From: Myroides marinus
GTDB lineage: Bacteria > Bacteroidota > Bacteroidia > Flavobacteriales > Flavobacteriaceae
Length of the DNA: 64,000 bases
Assembly: GCF_900109075.1 (NCBI RefSeq)
Contig: NZ_FNYS01000001.1
Span: forward strand, 1-64,000
Direction: 5' to 3'
Below the pieces are notes generated by a model, which did no database searches, was not told where the DNA came from, and saw nothing but the letters and a program-made list of their open reading frames with translations. Within the stretch, counting starts at the first letter, position 1. Each line of letters starts with the position of its first letter. A program made the translations under genes and the position numbers. Shown here piece after piece: positions 39,058 through 48,565 of the stretch.

Positions 39058-39060
39058 AAC

Positions 39061-39450
39061 GTGAAGAGCAAATCCCCTTATTTTATTATTAACGCTTGCT
39101 TTGGAGTACTGCTAACGCTAATGTTCTTGTATTTATATTTTCTAAATGATATAGGTACAGATAGTGTCAAGATTACTTCAGCCTGTGAAGGCTTACCAGC
39201 GTATATGTGTAAAAGTCGAGGATTGACTAGAGACTTTATCTCTATCTTACACTACGGAGTCACAACTCCTAAACTTATCAATCCTTATAGTTTAGGAATA
39301 TTCTCTTTCTTTCTATATAGTTGGCTTAGTCGCATACTTATATGTCTCTTGCCACACCGCTGGACCACGATAACATTCATTACTATAGATTGTATCAGTA
39401 TAGGGATATTCTTCTTAATAGTATTTACACCTTTAGTACTTATCTATTAG
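39061..39450 (+). CDS. Membrane protein, DUF2752-like
   Basis: 129 residues, read from a GTG 3 bp after the previous stop. About four membrane helices. The middle, CKSRGLTRDFISILHYG followed by INPYSLGIFSFFLYS, resembles the DUF2752 core (a Gly-Leu-Thr-Arg motif followed by an Asn-Pro pair), though the usual cysteine pair is not conserved. DUF4190 and DUF2752 genes next to one another suggest a shared membrane role; none is proven. The start codon is the least certain part. Confidence 0.65.
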   Translation: MKSKSPYFIINACFGVLLTLMFLYLYFLNDIGTDSVKITSACEGLPAYMCKSRGLTRDFISILHYGVTTPKLINPYSLGIFSFFLYSWLSRILICLLPHRWTTITFITIDCISIGIFFLIVFTPLVLIY

Positions 39451-39466
39451 TATAAAACAATATGAA

Positions 39467-39498
39467 ATAAAAAAGCTCAGCAAATGCTGAGCTTTTTT
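39467..39498. terminator. Bidirectional terminator between convergent genes
   Basis: GCTCAGCA (39475-39482) and TGCTGAGC (39485-39492) flanked by A6 and T6 runs. It ends the DUF2752-like gene and the leftward 773-residue protein gene. Confidence 0.92.
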
Positions 39499-39502
39499 AT
39501 TA

Positions 39503-41824
39503 CTAATAATTTAGACCTAAATACTTTCTAAAGTAACCACATTCTTTGATTACTTCTTGATAATACTTGGTATCACTATAATTATTCTTTAATTCTATAA
39601 AACCTTTCCACTTCTTAAACATTACTGCATCTCCCCATCCTCCGTAGTAATAGTCTCCACTGTGGTATGTCTGAGCATAGAAGTCATTTCTCTCTAACTT
39701 TGCATCGAAGTAAGCTAACTTCGCTTTTTGCTCTTTAGTAGTAGCATTCTTCTTAGCAATATCGTAATACTTACGAGCATTGCTCATATTCAAGATATTT
39801 GATCTATTCCCTACATTAATAGTATTACTACCATACTCATCCCAAATACTGTTGTAATAAAAACTACGTCCGTTACCATAATAAGTAACGTTATAGAATG
39901 CATTACCTACTAGCAGAGCATTGTTAAACACATCATTTCCACTAGCGATGTTCGCTTCCATCTCTTTTAGTTTCTCTAAGAAAGATAGCTTTGTATACAC
40001 AGTAGTTTGTTTAGCTGCGTGATCACAATCATTACAGTCTTTAATCTTACCATTAAAAGGGTTACCATATAACTGACTAGAACTATAAGCGAACTCTGTA
40101 TACTCATCATCATAAGTATTCTTGCGCTTTATAGGTTTAGCTTTTTGCATCTCTACGATAGCCTCGTCTATCTTATCTTCATAGAACAAATGTATAGCTC
40201 TACTCTCATAAATATCACTTAGATTATACTGATATAGCGAAGCGAATAAACTCTCAATACCAGAGTGATTAGTACGCAATAAGAAACTCTCCATAGCATT
40301 AGAGCGTTTGATATCCTTATAGTACTCTACTCCTTGAGAGTGTAATATCTCAGCCATAATAGCATTACCTTGCTCCTTATAAGTTGCAGATAAGAACTGT
40401 CTAATCCAGTTAGCAGCATAATCGTATCTTAGAGGATCTGTGTAATCATTCTTCACTAGCTCTGTATATACCCACTTTAACTCAGGTAATAACTTATCCT
40501 CTGTACTCTTATCCATCTTCTTCACTTGAGATACATTATTAATTAGAGCAAATATTCTAATTTGTTCTGATAATAATTTATCGTCTTTCTTAGCATAAGC
40601 CTTAGAGTCTTCTATCTGCTTAGTGGCATTCTTATAATCTCCCTGGAAGATATCCATATACCCAGAAGCAAGTTTCCACAACACAGGATTAGCTACATCT
40701 TGTGGTTTATCTGCTACAGACTTCACCCACTTTAATGTATTCTGATCTATCTTTTTCTTGATTGCTTTAAAGTATTCCTCTCTAGATTTAAAACTGCTTT
40801 CAGTGAATACATTCACTTCCTGCTCTTGTAAGTTCACCCATCTAGTTAAAAGATAATCAATGTGTGGACTCTTTGGGTTAACCTCATAAACGCGTTTCAT
40901 AGACTCCCCTAAATCATCATAGTACCCCATAATAGCCCATACAGCAGCTTTCACTTCTTTATCAGAAGTACTATCTACTATCTTATTAATAGAAGCCTTG
41001 TCTAAAGCTTTAAAGTTATATAAAGCTACTTGACGCATAGAAGGCTCTTTATCGAATACTGTTGCATAAAGCAAGTTAGACTTCATAAAGTCAGCCTTTT
41101 GATAATGAGCTCCTGCTACATATCCCATTGCTCTATAATACAGTGTATTCTGAGGTTGACTACTAGCTGTCTTTTCAAAGTAAGAAACAACACTACTCTT
41201 ATCAGCAGAATAGAACTTAGCTTTCATTACCTGAAACCACATTCTATTCATAAAGAAAGTATCTTTCTTATCCATCTTCTCATAATAGCTCTGCACCTTA
41301 CTAGCATAATCCGAAGGTAGTTGCTCACTAACATTCTTCTCGTAATCCCAATAATTATATTCCTGTGCTGAATACTGTTCAATAGTCTTAGCGAAGTTTA
41401 AGAAATTAATAAAGTTCTCTACTTTCTTATTCTTTAAGTCTAAATCATAGATACTACTTCTCTTCTTTCCTTTTCTCAGTTCACTATATAATGTGTACAT
41501 AGTATCCATCTGAAACTCGTTAGATACTAGACATTCTTTTACTACTTCCGCAAGTATTGCATTACCCAAATATTGTGTCCAATCTTTCACAATATCGTCA
41601 TTATACATACCCGAATTATACATATATGCCCCATCATAAAAGCGCTCACTAGGCGCAAAGAACATCGGCTTGTATGAATTATCTACAAAAGCCTCTGGTG
41701 TAAAATTTGAAAGAGAGGAATAACTCCACCATCCATCAGCACAACCATAAGAGTACACCCCAGCTCCTAGAAGCAGAGATAAGCTACTCGCATACAACAA
41801 TCTTTTTCCAAACTTCTTTTTCAT
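39503..41824 (-). CDS. Large envelope protein of unknown function, helical repeats
   Basis: 773 residues. An N-terminal hydrophobic export signal ends near SYGC (possible lipoprotein Cys28), followed by an aromatic-rich stretch (ADGWWSYSSLSNFTPEAF). Most of the chain consists of alternating amphipathic helices that look like tetratricopeptide-type repeats (for example around TLYYRAMGYVAGAHYQKADF and KLAYFDAKLERNDFYAQ), which suggests a protein-protein scaffold. Its start lies 41 bp inside the preceding lipoprotein gene, so the two are coupled in translation and probably in function. I know no named family; the periplasm or outer membrane is the likely location. Confidence 0.7.
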   Translation of the reverse strand: MKKKFGKRLLYASSLSLLLGAGVYSYGCADGWWSYSSLSNFTPEAFVDNSYKPMFFAPSERFYDGAYMYNSGMYNDDIVKDWTQYLGNAILAEVVKECLVSNEFQMDTMYTLYSELRKGKKRSSIYDLDLKNKKVENFINFLNFAKTIEQYSAQEYNYWDYEKNVSEQLPSDYASKVQSYYEKMDKKDTFFMNRMWFQVMKAKFYSADKSSVVSYFEKTASSQPQNTLYYRAMGYVAGAHYQKADFMKSNLLYATVFDKEPSMRQVALYNFKALDKASINKIVDSTSDKEVKAAVWAIMGYYDDLGESMKRVYEVNPKSPHIDYLLTRWVNLQEQEVNVFTESSFKSREEYFKAIKKKIDQNTLKWVKSVADKPQDVANPVLWKLASGYMDIFQGDYKNATKQIEDSKAYAKKDDKLLSEQIRIFALINNVSQVKKMDKSTEDKLLPELKWVYTELVKNDYTDPLRYDYAANWIRQFLSATYKEQGNAIMAEILHSQGVEYYKDIKRSNAMESFLLRTNHSGIESLFASLYQYNLSDIYESRAIHLFYEDKIDEAIVEMQKAKPIKRKNTYDDEYTEFAYSSSQLYGNPFNGKIKDCNDCDHAAKQTTVYTKLSFLEKLKEMEANIASGNDVFNNALLVGNAFYNVTYYGNGRSFYYNSIWDEYGSNTINVGNRSNILNMSNARKYYDIAKKNATTKEQKAKLAYFDAKLERNDFYAQTYHSGDYYYGGWGDAVMFKKWKGFIELKNNYSDTKYYQEVIKECGYFRKYLGLNY

Positions 41825-42788
41825 AATAAGGAATATTTCTTGAATTTAAATCATATAATATAATCTCAGATGGGCACTTCCCACTTGCCTTCTCTAAGTC
41901 TTTTTTCATTTCTAACAGCTGAGCTGTTGTAGTAGTTTCTACTTTTATCTGATCTCCTACTAAAAATAATTGACCAAAATAAACACCTTCTGTCACAACT
42001 TCGTACCTGATATCAGCTATTTTTTTAAAAGCCGTATTCTTTTCTACTTCATCAGCACGAACTCTACTAATTAGACGTACTACCTTATTATCTCTAGTGT
42101 GTACCAACCAAGAGTAAATAGGGAAAGCATACTTCAACTCTAATGGATACTCCTTTAAAGCTCCAATATATTTAGTACCTATGTTACGATCATAAATAGA
42201 ATTTAGGGAATCAGAAGCAATCGTTCCCATATTATAATACATCAACACTCCATAGTCGACTTTAGGAATACCCGTCTTACCAGCATATTTCACTTGATGT
42301 AATCGGATAGTAGAAGATACTTTCCAATTGCTTTCTTTTTTGATATCTTCTATCAATTGAAAGAATGGTTCTTTACTCTTAAGACTCCAGTCACAGTCCA
42401 GTTGGATCTCATTACTTGTAATGTGATTATACTTATTTATCTGATTGATATAATCTATTATCTTCTTAGCGAGTCCTCTGTCAATCTTGCTATTTAGCAA
42501 TACTTCATTCTTAATATATACCACAGGTACTACATCTACATTAGGTATAGAATCTTTAAATAGCACAGGTCTGATCGGGATAGGTGTATCCCCTTGAAGA
42601 CCTATATCAAAATAGCGAATATACAGTCGCTCTACATCTAATTCTTTTAGTGTACTTCGCTCTAGAGAATCTAACTGGAAGTTAGTTCGCCAATAGTAAA
42701 AAGAAAGCTTAGCAGGAGTGTCGTTATCTCTCTGAAAACCACAACCTACCAAAAATAAAAGGCATATAAATAGCACATACTTTTTCAT
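41784..42788 (-). CDS. Lipoprotein of unknown function, TIM-barrel-like
   Basis: 334 residues with a clear lipoprotein signal (FICLLFLVGC, Cys16). The mature part shows regularly spaced strand-like blocks, LSFYYWRTNF, VDVVPVVYIK, NEIQLDCDWS, YGVLMYYNMG and YAFPIYSWLV, in the order expected for a glycosidase-like TIM barrel; IQLDCDW and the later aromatic strands recall DUF3142-type proteins. No catalytic pair can be assigned with confidence. It is the first gene of an overlapping pair with the 773-residue protein, so a common envelope function is likely. Fold assignment is inference. Confidence 0.68.
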   Translation of the reverse strand: MKKYVLFICLLFLVGCGFQRDNDTPAKLSFYYWRTNFQLDSLERSTLKELDVERLYIRYFDIGLQGDTPIPIRPVLFKDSIPNVDVVPVVYIKNEVLLNSKIDRGLAKKIIDYINQINKYNHITSNEIQLDCDWSLKSKEPFFQLIEDIKKESNWKVSSTIRLHQVKYAGKTGIPKVDYGVLMYYNMGTIASDSLNSIYDRNIGTKYIGALKEYPLELKYAFPIYSWLVHTRDNKVVRLISRVRADEVEKNTAFKKIADIRYEVVTEGVYFGQLFLVGDQIKVETTTTAQLLEMKKDLEKASGKCPSEIILYDLNSRNIPYYEKEVWKKIVVCE

Positions 42789-42821
42789 AGTGTAAACTTA
42801 AACTAGGAATCATATATGTAC

Positions 42822-42850
42822 AAAAAAAAACGCCTAAATAATTTAGGCGT
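42822..42850 (-). terminator. Intrinsic terminator of the S46 peptidase gene
   Basis: ACGCCTAAAT (42830-42839) and ATTTAGGCGT (42841-42850), with a nine-base A-run on the left giving a U-run in the leftward RNA. It lies 23 bp past the stop codon. Confidence 0.9.
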
Positions 42851-42873
42851 TTTGTGAATTTTAACTAAGTTAA

Positions 42874-45027
42874 CTATTTTACGATAGTCATCTCATCTAC
42901 GATATGTTTAGCATCAGCGAACTTGTCAATGATGAATAATACATAACGAATATCTACGTTGATTGTACGTTGTAATTTAGGATCATAGATAACATCTCCA
43001 GCCATAGCTTCGATGTTTCCATCAAATGCAAGACCGATTAACTCACCTTTTCCATTTAATACTGGAGAACCTGAGTTACCACCTGTAATATCATGGTTAG
43101 TTAAGAAGTTAACTGGCATATGTCCTGCTTTATCAGCATACACACCATAATCTTTCTTATTATATAAGTCGATTAACTTTTGTGGTGCTTCGAATTCCTC
43201 ATCACCAGCTTTGTGTTTAGCTACAGTTCCTTTTAATGTAGTGAACCAATTCTCTTTAGCATCGTTTACTTTGTTTCCTCTTGGTAAGTCTTTTACTGTA
43301 CCATAAGTTAAACGTAAAGTAGAGTTAGCATCTGGATAGTACTTCCCTGTAGGGTTACTCTTCTGAACACCATCTACGAAAAGTCTATACGCTTTTTGGT
43401 ATTTATCTTCTAAAGCAGCTAACTCATCAGACTTAGCTCTGTTGTGCTCCATGATAGCTAAAGATAATTTGAATAAAGGATCACGAGATACTACTGCTGA
43501 CTTAGGATCAGCTAAGAACTCTTCAATAGATTCTTTGTCTGCGAAGATACTTTTATCAAAGCTCTCGTCTACATATTTCTCAAAGTCACCATTGTACTCT
43601 TTATTGATTTGCTCAACATAAGGAGCTATAGCATACCCTTTAGATTTAGAAGCGTATAAAGCTAATTGCTTCGCTAACATTTCTCTTTCTAATGGTTCGT
43701 ATTTACCATCATAAATACTGTTTACAAACTCTCTAAACTCTGGTAACATTTCAGCTCTTTTCTTAGCATCACCTGCTGCATAAGCTTCTAATCCACCTGC
43801 TAAACGATATGGTGCAGCAGCAAAAGCTGAAGTACGCAACATTGTCATTAAGTAGTTATCATGTCTAGCTTTTTCGTTAGTAGCAGCATACCATGCATTG
43901 ATATCAGCTATTACATTACCATATTTAGCTACATTCTCTTTTTTAGAAGCCCAAGCGTGGAATTCATTCTCTGCTTTTGTTTTTGTAGCAACTGTTTGGT
44001 GTTGATTTAAGGCATCAATCATCCCTTGACGGTTTTTCCAGTAGTTAGCTACACCAGCATATTTAGATGCATAGTTAAGACGTACAGCATCGTTAGTAGC
44101 CATGTACTTCTTCATTACATCCATACCTAGTTTAGATCCTTCTACCCATGCTGGATAAGCATAGTTGATGTTTTGGTTAACACCTTGTGCAGGCATCCAT
44201 CTATTAGTTCTACCTGGATAACCTAAAATCATAGAGAAGTCTCCTTCTTGGATACCAGTGATAGATACAGGTAAGTGGTGTTTAGGTACCATCGGAACAT
44301 TCTCAGGAGAGTACTCTGCAGGATTACCATTTTTATCAGTATACACACGGAATAAAGAGAAGTCTCCTGTATGACGAGGCCACTCCCAGTTATCAGTATC
44401 TCCACCGAATTTACCAATGCTGTTAGGAGGCGTACCAACTAGACGAACATCTTTATAATCTTCATATACGAAGTAATAAAACTCATTACCTTGGAAGAAA
44501 GATCTAACAGATACTGTATATTTTCCATTGCCATCATTCTCTTTTTGAATCTTAGCGATTTCTTGATTGATAGCTTTTTCTCTTTCTAATTCAGTCATTT
44601 TATCATTTACTACGCTAAGGATACGTTTAGTAACGTCATCCATCTTCACGAAGAAACGAACAGAAAGACCTTTAGCAGGGCGTTCAGTTGCTTTATCTTT
44701 TGCCCAGAATCCATTCGTAAGAATATCATCCTCTGGTGTAGATAAGGCAGCGATCTTATCATATCCACAGTGGTGATTAGTTAGTACTAATCCTTGATTA
44801 GATATGATCTCAGCAGTACATCCTCCATCGAACTGTACAATAGCATCTTTTAAAGAGTGCTTATTGATACTATAGATCTCCTCAGCTGTAAGCTTTAGTC
44901 CCATCTTTTGCATATCGCGTTGGTTTAAACGCTCTATGAACATCAAAAACCACATCCCCTCATCAGCTTTTACCGTAGTAGGTATAGCTAATATGAATGC
45001 AGTTAAGAATAAAACGATTTTTTTCAT
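42874..45027 (-). CDS. S46 family dipeptidyl-peptidase, DPP7 type
   Basis: Periplasmic exopeptidase that removes dipeptides from peptide N-termini to feed amino-acid catabolism. 717 residues from the ATG that gives a classical signal peptide (MKKIVLFLTAFILAIP), cleaved before DEGMW, the mature N-terminus usual in S46. Catalytic residues: His in TNHHCGYD (83-90), Asp in the WEWPRHTGDF region, Ser652 in GGNSGSP. The S1-pocket residue 18 after the Ser is Gly (LAFDGNIEAM), the DPP7 state favouring hydrophobic P1 residues, whereas DPP11 has Arg there. An upstream in-frame ATG would add 19 residues ahead of the signal peptide and is unlikely. Confidence 0.93.
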   Translation of the reverse strand: MKKIVLFLTAFILAIPTTVKADEGMWFLMFIERLNQRDMQKMGLKLTAEEIYSINKHSLKDAIVQFDGGCTAEIISNQGLVLTNHHCGYDKIAALSTPEDDILTNGFWAKDKATERPAKGLSVRFFVKMDDVTKRILSVVNDKMTELEREKAINQEIAKIQKENDGNGKYTVSVRSFFQGNEFYYFVYEDYKDVRLVGTPPNSIGKFGGDTDNWEWPRHTGDFSLFRVYTDKNGNPAEYSPENVPMVPKHHLPVSITGIQEGDFSMILGYPGRTNRWMPAQGVNQNINYAYPAWVEGSKLGMDVMKKYMATNDAVRLNYASKYAGVANYWKNRQGMIDALNQHQTVATKTKAENEFHAWASKKENVAKYGNVIADINAWYAATNEKARHDNYLMTMLRTSAFAAAPYRLAGGLEAYAAGDAKKRAEMLPEFREFVNSIYDGKYEPLEREMLAKQLALYASKSKGYAIAPYVEQINKEYNGDFEKYVDESFDKSIFADKESIEEFLADPKSAVVSRDPLFKLSLAIMEHNRAKSDELAALEDKYQKAYRLFVDGVQKSNPTGKYYPDANSTLRLTYGTVKDLPRGNKVNDAKENWFTTLKGTVAKHKAGDEEFEAPQKLIDLYNKKDYGVYADKAGHMPVNFLTNHDITGGNSGSPVLNGKGELIGLAFDGNIEAMAGDVIYDPKLQRTINVDIRYVLFIIDKFADAKHIVDEMTIVK

Positions 45028-45115
45028 ATTAATAAGTATGTTAGAAATGCGAAGATAATTGTTATTACACAAACTCATCTTCAATTTGAATAATTATTCA
45101 CAATCTGTCAGAAGG

Positions 45116-45490
45116 CTACTCCTCACCTTCCTCTTTACATGGGTTCACTGGTATTTCGTTCTTGTTATCATACTTGTCTTGTAGTTCATCTACTACAGAA
45201 CGCTTCCACAACTTGATACCTGAGATATATGCGCTCCTAGCAATAAGGAATGCAGCTACAGGAGATGTAATAAACAAGAAAAATACAATAGCCAATACCT
45301 TAGTCGTGGTTGAAAACTCTGCAAAGTGTATAGCTGCTGCAGTAAGTATACAACCAATACCTAAAGTGGCTGCTTTAATAGTAATGGACAGTCTGGTATA
45401 AAAATCAGGCATCCTTACTATCCCTATCGAAGATATCAAAACGAAGATAGCTCCAACGGTACTTAATATCATTATCAATATATCAGTCAT
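45116..45490 (-). CDS. mrpG: Mrp Na+/H+ antiporter subunit G
   Basis: 124 residues, three membrane helices. The family pattern is GAIFVLISSIGIVRMPDFYT followed by GIGCILTAAAIHF and FFLFITSPVAAFLIARSAY. The C-terminus adds an acidic, hydrophilic tail. Last gene of the mrp operon, overlapping mrpF by 8 bp. The complex exports Na+ in exchange for protons across the inner membrane. Confidence 0.93.
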   Translation of the reverse strand: MTDILIMILSTVGAIFVLISSIGIVRMPDFYTRLSITIKAATLGIGCILTAAAIHFAEFSTTTKVLAIVFFLFITSPVAAFLIARSAYISGIKLWKRSVVDELQDKYDNKNEIPVNPCKEEGEE

Positions 45491-45761
45491 CTCTATTTCT
45501 CTTTATTAAATAATTAGAAAATGCCACTGTACTTAAGAAGGCGATAAGTGCTAGAATCATCGCTACATCTAAGAACACTGGATCATCAGCTATCAAACTA
45601 AATACCCCTATCACTCCAACTCCTACAGTGATAAGTAAGTCAAGTGCTACTACTCTATCCGCTACAGCTGGTCCTTTTAAAAATCGAATAAAGATTAATA
45701 TCATAGACAAACTAAGTATAGGCATTATCACATATATAAAATAATTCTCTACTGTCATCAT
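45483..45761 (-). CDS. mrpF: Mrp Na+/H+ antiporter subunit F
   Basis: 92 residues, three helices, with the characteristic RFLKGPAVADRVVALDLL and PVFLDVAMILALIAFL. It overlaps mrpE by 4 bp and mrpG by 8 bp. Either of the first two Met codons could start it. Confidence 0.93.
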   Translation of the reverse strand: MMTVENYFIYVIMPILSLSMILIFIRFLKGPAVADRVVALDLLITVGVGVIGVFSLIADDPVFLDVAMILALIAFLSTVAFSNYLIKRNRDD

Positions 45762-46240
45762 CGCAATATCTCTAATAATTTAGTTTCTGTTCTAGCTTTT
45801 AAGTTCTTGATGAACTTTTTCTTATCTGTCAGATACATCGTATGTATATACACATAACTCTTATCTTCTGCTATATCTATCACCATCGTCCCAGGAGTCA
45901 ATGCGATAATATTAGTCAACATTGTAATCTCAAAGTCTGTCTTAGCATCTAACTTGTACTTAATGATACCAGGTGTAGTATGATAATTAGGTGTCATCAC
46001 ATCGATAGCTACTCTTAAGTTAGCTTCCATCATATCATATAAAAAATACAAGATAAACACCAATATCTTAGGTACGCGATAGAAGTATTCTTTATCTGCA
46101 TTGCGTGAGCGTCTAGTCAACATCCATAGGATAAAGAACCCCGCTGCTCCACCGAACACAAAGTTAGAATAGTTCAATTGCCCTGTTAATGCAACCCAGA
46201 CAAATGTCAATAATAAATTAAGTAAAAAGTACTTTAACAT
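45758..46240 (-). CDS. mrpE: Mrp Na+/H+ antiporter subunit E
   Basis: 160 residues, two to three N-terminal helices and a soluble C-terminal domain. Typical segments are LRVAIDVMTPNYHTTPGIIK, TMLTNIIALTPGTMVIDI and YVYIHTMYLTD. It follows mrpD by 5 bp. Confidence 0.93.
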   Translation of the reverse strand: MLKYFLLNLLLTFVWVALTGQLNYSNFVFGGAAGFFILWMLTRRSRNADKEYFYRVPKILVFILYFLYDMMEANLRVAIDVMTPNYHTTPGIIKYKLDAKTDFEITMLTNIIALTPGTMVIDIAEDKSYVYIHTMYLTDKKKFIKNLKARTETKLLEILR

Positions 46241-46245
46241 AATCT

Positions 46246-47757
46246 CTATTTTAAATGATGCATTACTGAATCAATATAAATTGATGGATTCATCAATTCA
46301 TGAGCCACTCGTTCCGCCACTTCAAATACAAATGAAGCATTAAGCCCGATTAACAAAGACACCACAGCTAGTCCTACTACTGGTAATACCAATGCTAATC
46401 TACCTCTCATGTGAAAAGGAGCAAAGTGATCTATCTCTTCTGCATTTGGTTTTGGTAGATCTTTCCAGAATACCTCAGACCAAATTCTAGCCACAATAAA
46501 CAATGTTATGAAACTAGCAAATATCAACGTTCCTAATAGTACATAGTTCTCTGCCTTAAACGCCTCTTGGAACAATAATATCTTTGGCCAGAAACCTGAC
46601 AATGGTGGAATACCTGCCAAAGAAAATAAGATAATACCAAAGACAATAGATAACTTAGGGTAGTCTTTATAAAACCCTCCTAATCTATAAATATCTTGAG
46701 TTACACGTATCTTCTGTATCAGACCACTCATCATAAAGAAATTACTCTTTACTATTACATCGTGTATCAAGTAAAACACTACTCCTACAAAAGCAAGTTC
46801 TGTATACATACCAATACCCGCTATAAGATACCCGATATGACAAACGATAAAGTAAGACAATATCCTTCTAATATTTCTTTTATTAATAGCACCTAACGCA
46901 CCACTAATCATCGTTAGTATAGCAATCACTATAAACACGCCTAACATAAAATCATCTGGCTCAAATACTACAGTAAATACTCTAATCATAGAGTACACTC
47001 CCATCTTAGTCAGTAGTCCACCGAATACAGCACCAATAGCTGATGGCGGAGTATGATAGGATGATGGTAACCAATAATACATTGGGAAGACAGCAGACTT
47101 AATACCAAATCCAACGAAGAACAATAAAGCTGTCACAGTAACTAGCCCCCTATTCTCTACAGCAGCTACGTGCTGTGGTAAATCTGCAATATTTAAACTT
47201 CCTGTAATACCGTATAAGATACCGATAGCTGTCAAGAAAATACTCGAAGCCAGCATATTCATCGTTACATACTTTACAGCTCCCTCCATTTGTCTTTTCT
47301 TTCCTCCTAGGGTAAGTAATACAAATGATGAAATAATTACCACCTCAAACCAAACATAAAGGTTAAAGATATCTCCTGTCAAGAACGCTCCCATCAATCC
47401 CATAATTAGGAAGTGATAGATAAAGAAGTGTCCATAACGAATACGGCTAATATTAGTCGCAGCTGTAGAATATATCCCTACCGCTAACGACACTATCGCT
47501 GTAAGCATAACCATAGTAGCACTAAGGGTATCACTTACAAACGTTATCCCAAATGGGGCTTGCCACCCTCCCATCTGCAATGTCATATTTCCATTCTCCC
47601 ATACTAAGGCAAATAATCTCCAGCTCACTAAGAAGCCTACGATATTACCTATCACACTTACTGTCTTCTGTGCCTGTACATTCTTCCAAAAGAATAACAG
47701 CACTATAGCAGTAATCATATGTGCTAATATAGGAGCTAATATAAAGTTCGAAATCAT
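46246..47757 (-). CDS. mrpD: Mrp Na+/H+ antiporter subunit D
   Basis: 503 residues, about 14 helices, homologous to the proton-pumping NuoM/NuoN subunits of complex I. The conserved transmembrane Glu region (FNLYVWFEVVIISSF) and the Lys-helix segment (IKSAVFPMYYWLPSSYHTPP) are present, along with LAGIPPLSGFWPKILLFQEA. It overlaps mrpC by 4 bp. Confidence 0.95.
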   Translation of the reverse strand: MISNFILAPILAHMITAIVLLFFWKNVQAQKTVSVIGNIVGFLVSWRLFALVWENGNMTLQMGGWQAPFGITFVSDTLSATMVMLTAIVSLAVGIYSTAATNISRIRYGHFFIYHFLIMGLMGAFLTGDIFNLYVWFEVVIISSFVLLTLGGKKRQMEGAVKYVTMNMLASSIFLTAIGILYGITGSLNIADLPQHVAAVENRGLVTVTALLFFVGFGIKSAVFPMYYWLPSSYHTPPSAIGAVFGGLLTKMGVYSMIRVFTVVFEPDDFMLGVFIVIAILTMISGALGAINKRNIRRILSYFIVCHIGYLIAGIGMYTELAFVGVVFYLIHDVIVKSNFFMMSGLIQKIRVTQDIYRLGGFYKDYPKLSIVFGIILFSLAGIPPLSGFWPKILLFQEAFKAENYVLLGTLIFASFITLFIVARIWSEVFWKDLPKPNAEEIDHFAPFHMRGRLALVLPVVGLAVVSLLIGLNASFVFEVAERVAHELMNPSIYIDSVMHHLK

Positions 47758-48107
47758 ATATCTAAATCTTGGATATTAAGTGAGTCTAAGTCATCTGTAC
47801 CTGTTGTCTCGTGTACTTTCTTCAACAGAATAATAGCGAAAGCTGTCAGTCCAAAGCTAATTACGATAGCTGTCAAGATCAAAGCTTGAGGTACAGGATC
47901 TGCATACGCATCAGTAAAGTGAATATTATCTCCATTAATGATAGGTGCTTTCCCTTTGGTAAGTTCCCCCATTAAGAAGATTAAAATATTAGCACCGTTA
48001 CCTAACATCATAAACCCTAACAGTAACTTAACCATGCTACGACGCAAGATCAAGTATATTCCTGCTGAATATAAGATTCCTACTAATAATACTAAAAGTA
48101 ACTCCAT
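47754..48107 (-). CDS. mrpC: Mrp Na+/H+ antiporter subunit C
   Basis: 117 residues, three helices, NuoK-like. Shows YLILRRSMVKLLLGFMMLGN and DPVPQALILTAIVISFGLTA, the family signature. It follows mrpB by 11 bp. Confidence 0.95.
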   Translation of the reverse strand: MELLLVLLVGILYSAGIYLILRRSMVKLLLGFMMLGNGANILIFLMGELTKGKAPIINGDNIHFTDAYADPVPQALILTAIVISFGLTAFAIILLKKVHETTGTDDLDSLNIQDLDI

Positions 48108-48118
48108 AAATCTATATT

Positions 48119-48565
48119 TTAATCGCTCTCTGAAATAGTCAACAGAATTGTCAAGACTACTCCTATTACTACTAAATAAACTCCAATGTCAAAAAATAAG
48201 GCTGTACCTACTGAACCAATTACAGCTACCTTATCCGCAAACCACACTCCTGTCATAAAAGGTTGTCCTAATAATACAGGTAAAAATCCACTGATAAAAG
48301 AAAGTGTCAACCCTATAGGAATAAGTGTTCGAGGTGGTACCTGAAACAGTCTTAAAGTTCTCCTAGTCGTGTAGGCAAAAGAATGTAAGACAAAGGCAAT
48401 CGATGCAATCAATCCTCCTACAAATCCTCCTCCTGACAAGTAGTGTCCTCTTAACAATACGAAAAGAGAAAACAACAACAATAGAGGTAATAAATAGTTA
48501 GTCGCTGTTCTAAGAATAGTAGCGTCTAACTTTTTTATATTGTGTTTTGGCTTATTATTCTTCAT
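48119..48565 (-). CDS. mrpB: Mrp Na+/H+ antiporter subunit B
   Basis: 148 residues with four helices. MnhB-type segment LFSLFVLLRGHYLSGGGFVG and GLIASIAFVLHSFAY are present. Its start overlaps the end of mrpA by 11 bp. Confidence 0.94.
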   Translation of the reverse strand: MKNNKPKHNIKKLDATILRTATNYLLPLLLLFSLFVLLRGHYLSGGGFVGGLIASIAFVLHSFAYTTRRTLRLFQVPPRTLIPIGLTLSFISGFLPVLLGQPFMTGVWFADKVAVIGSVGTALFFDIGVYLVVIGVVLTILLTISESD

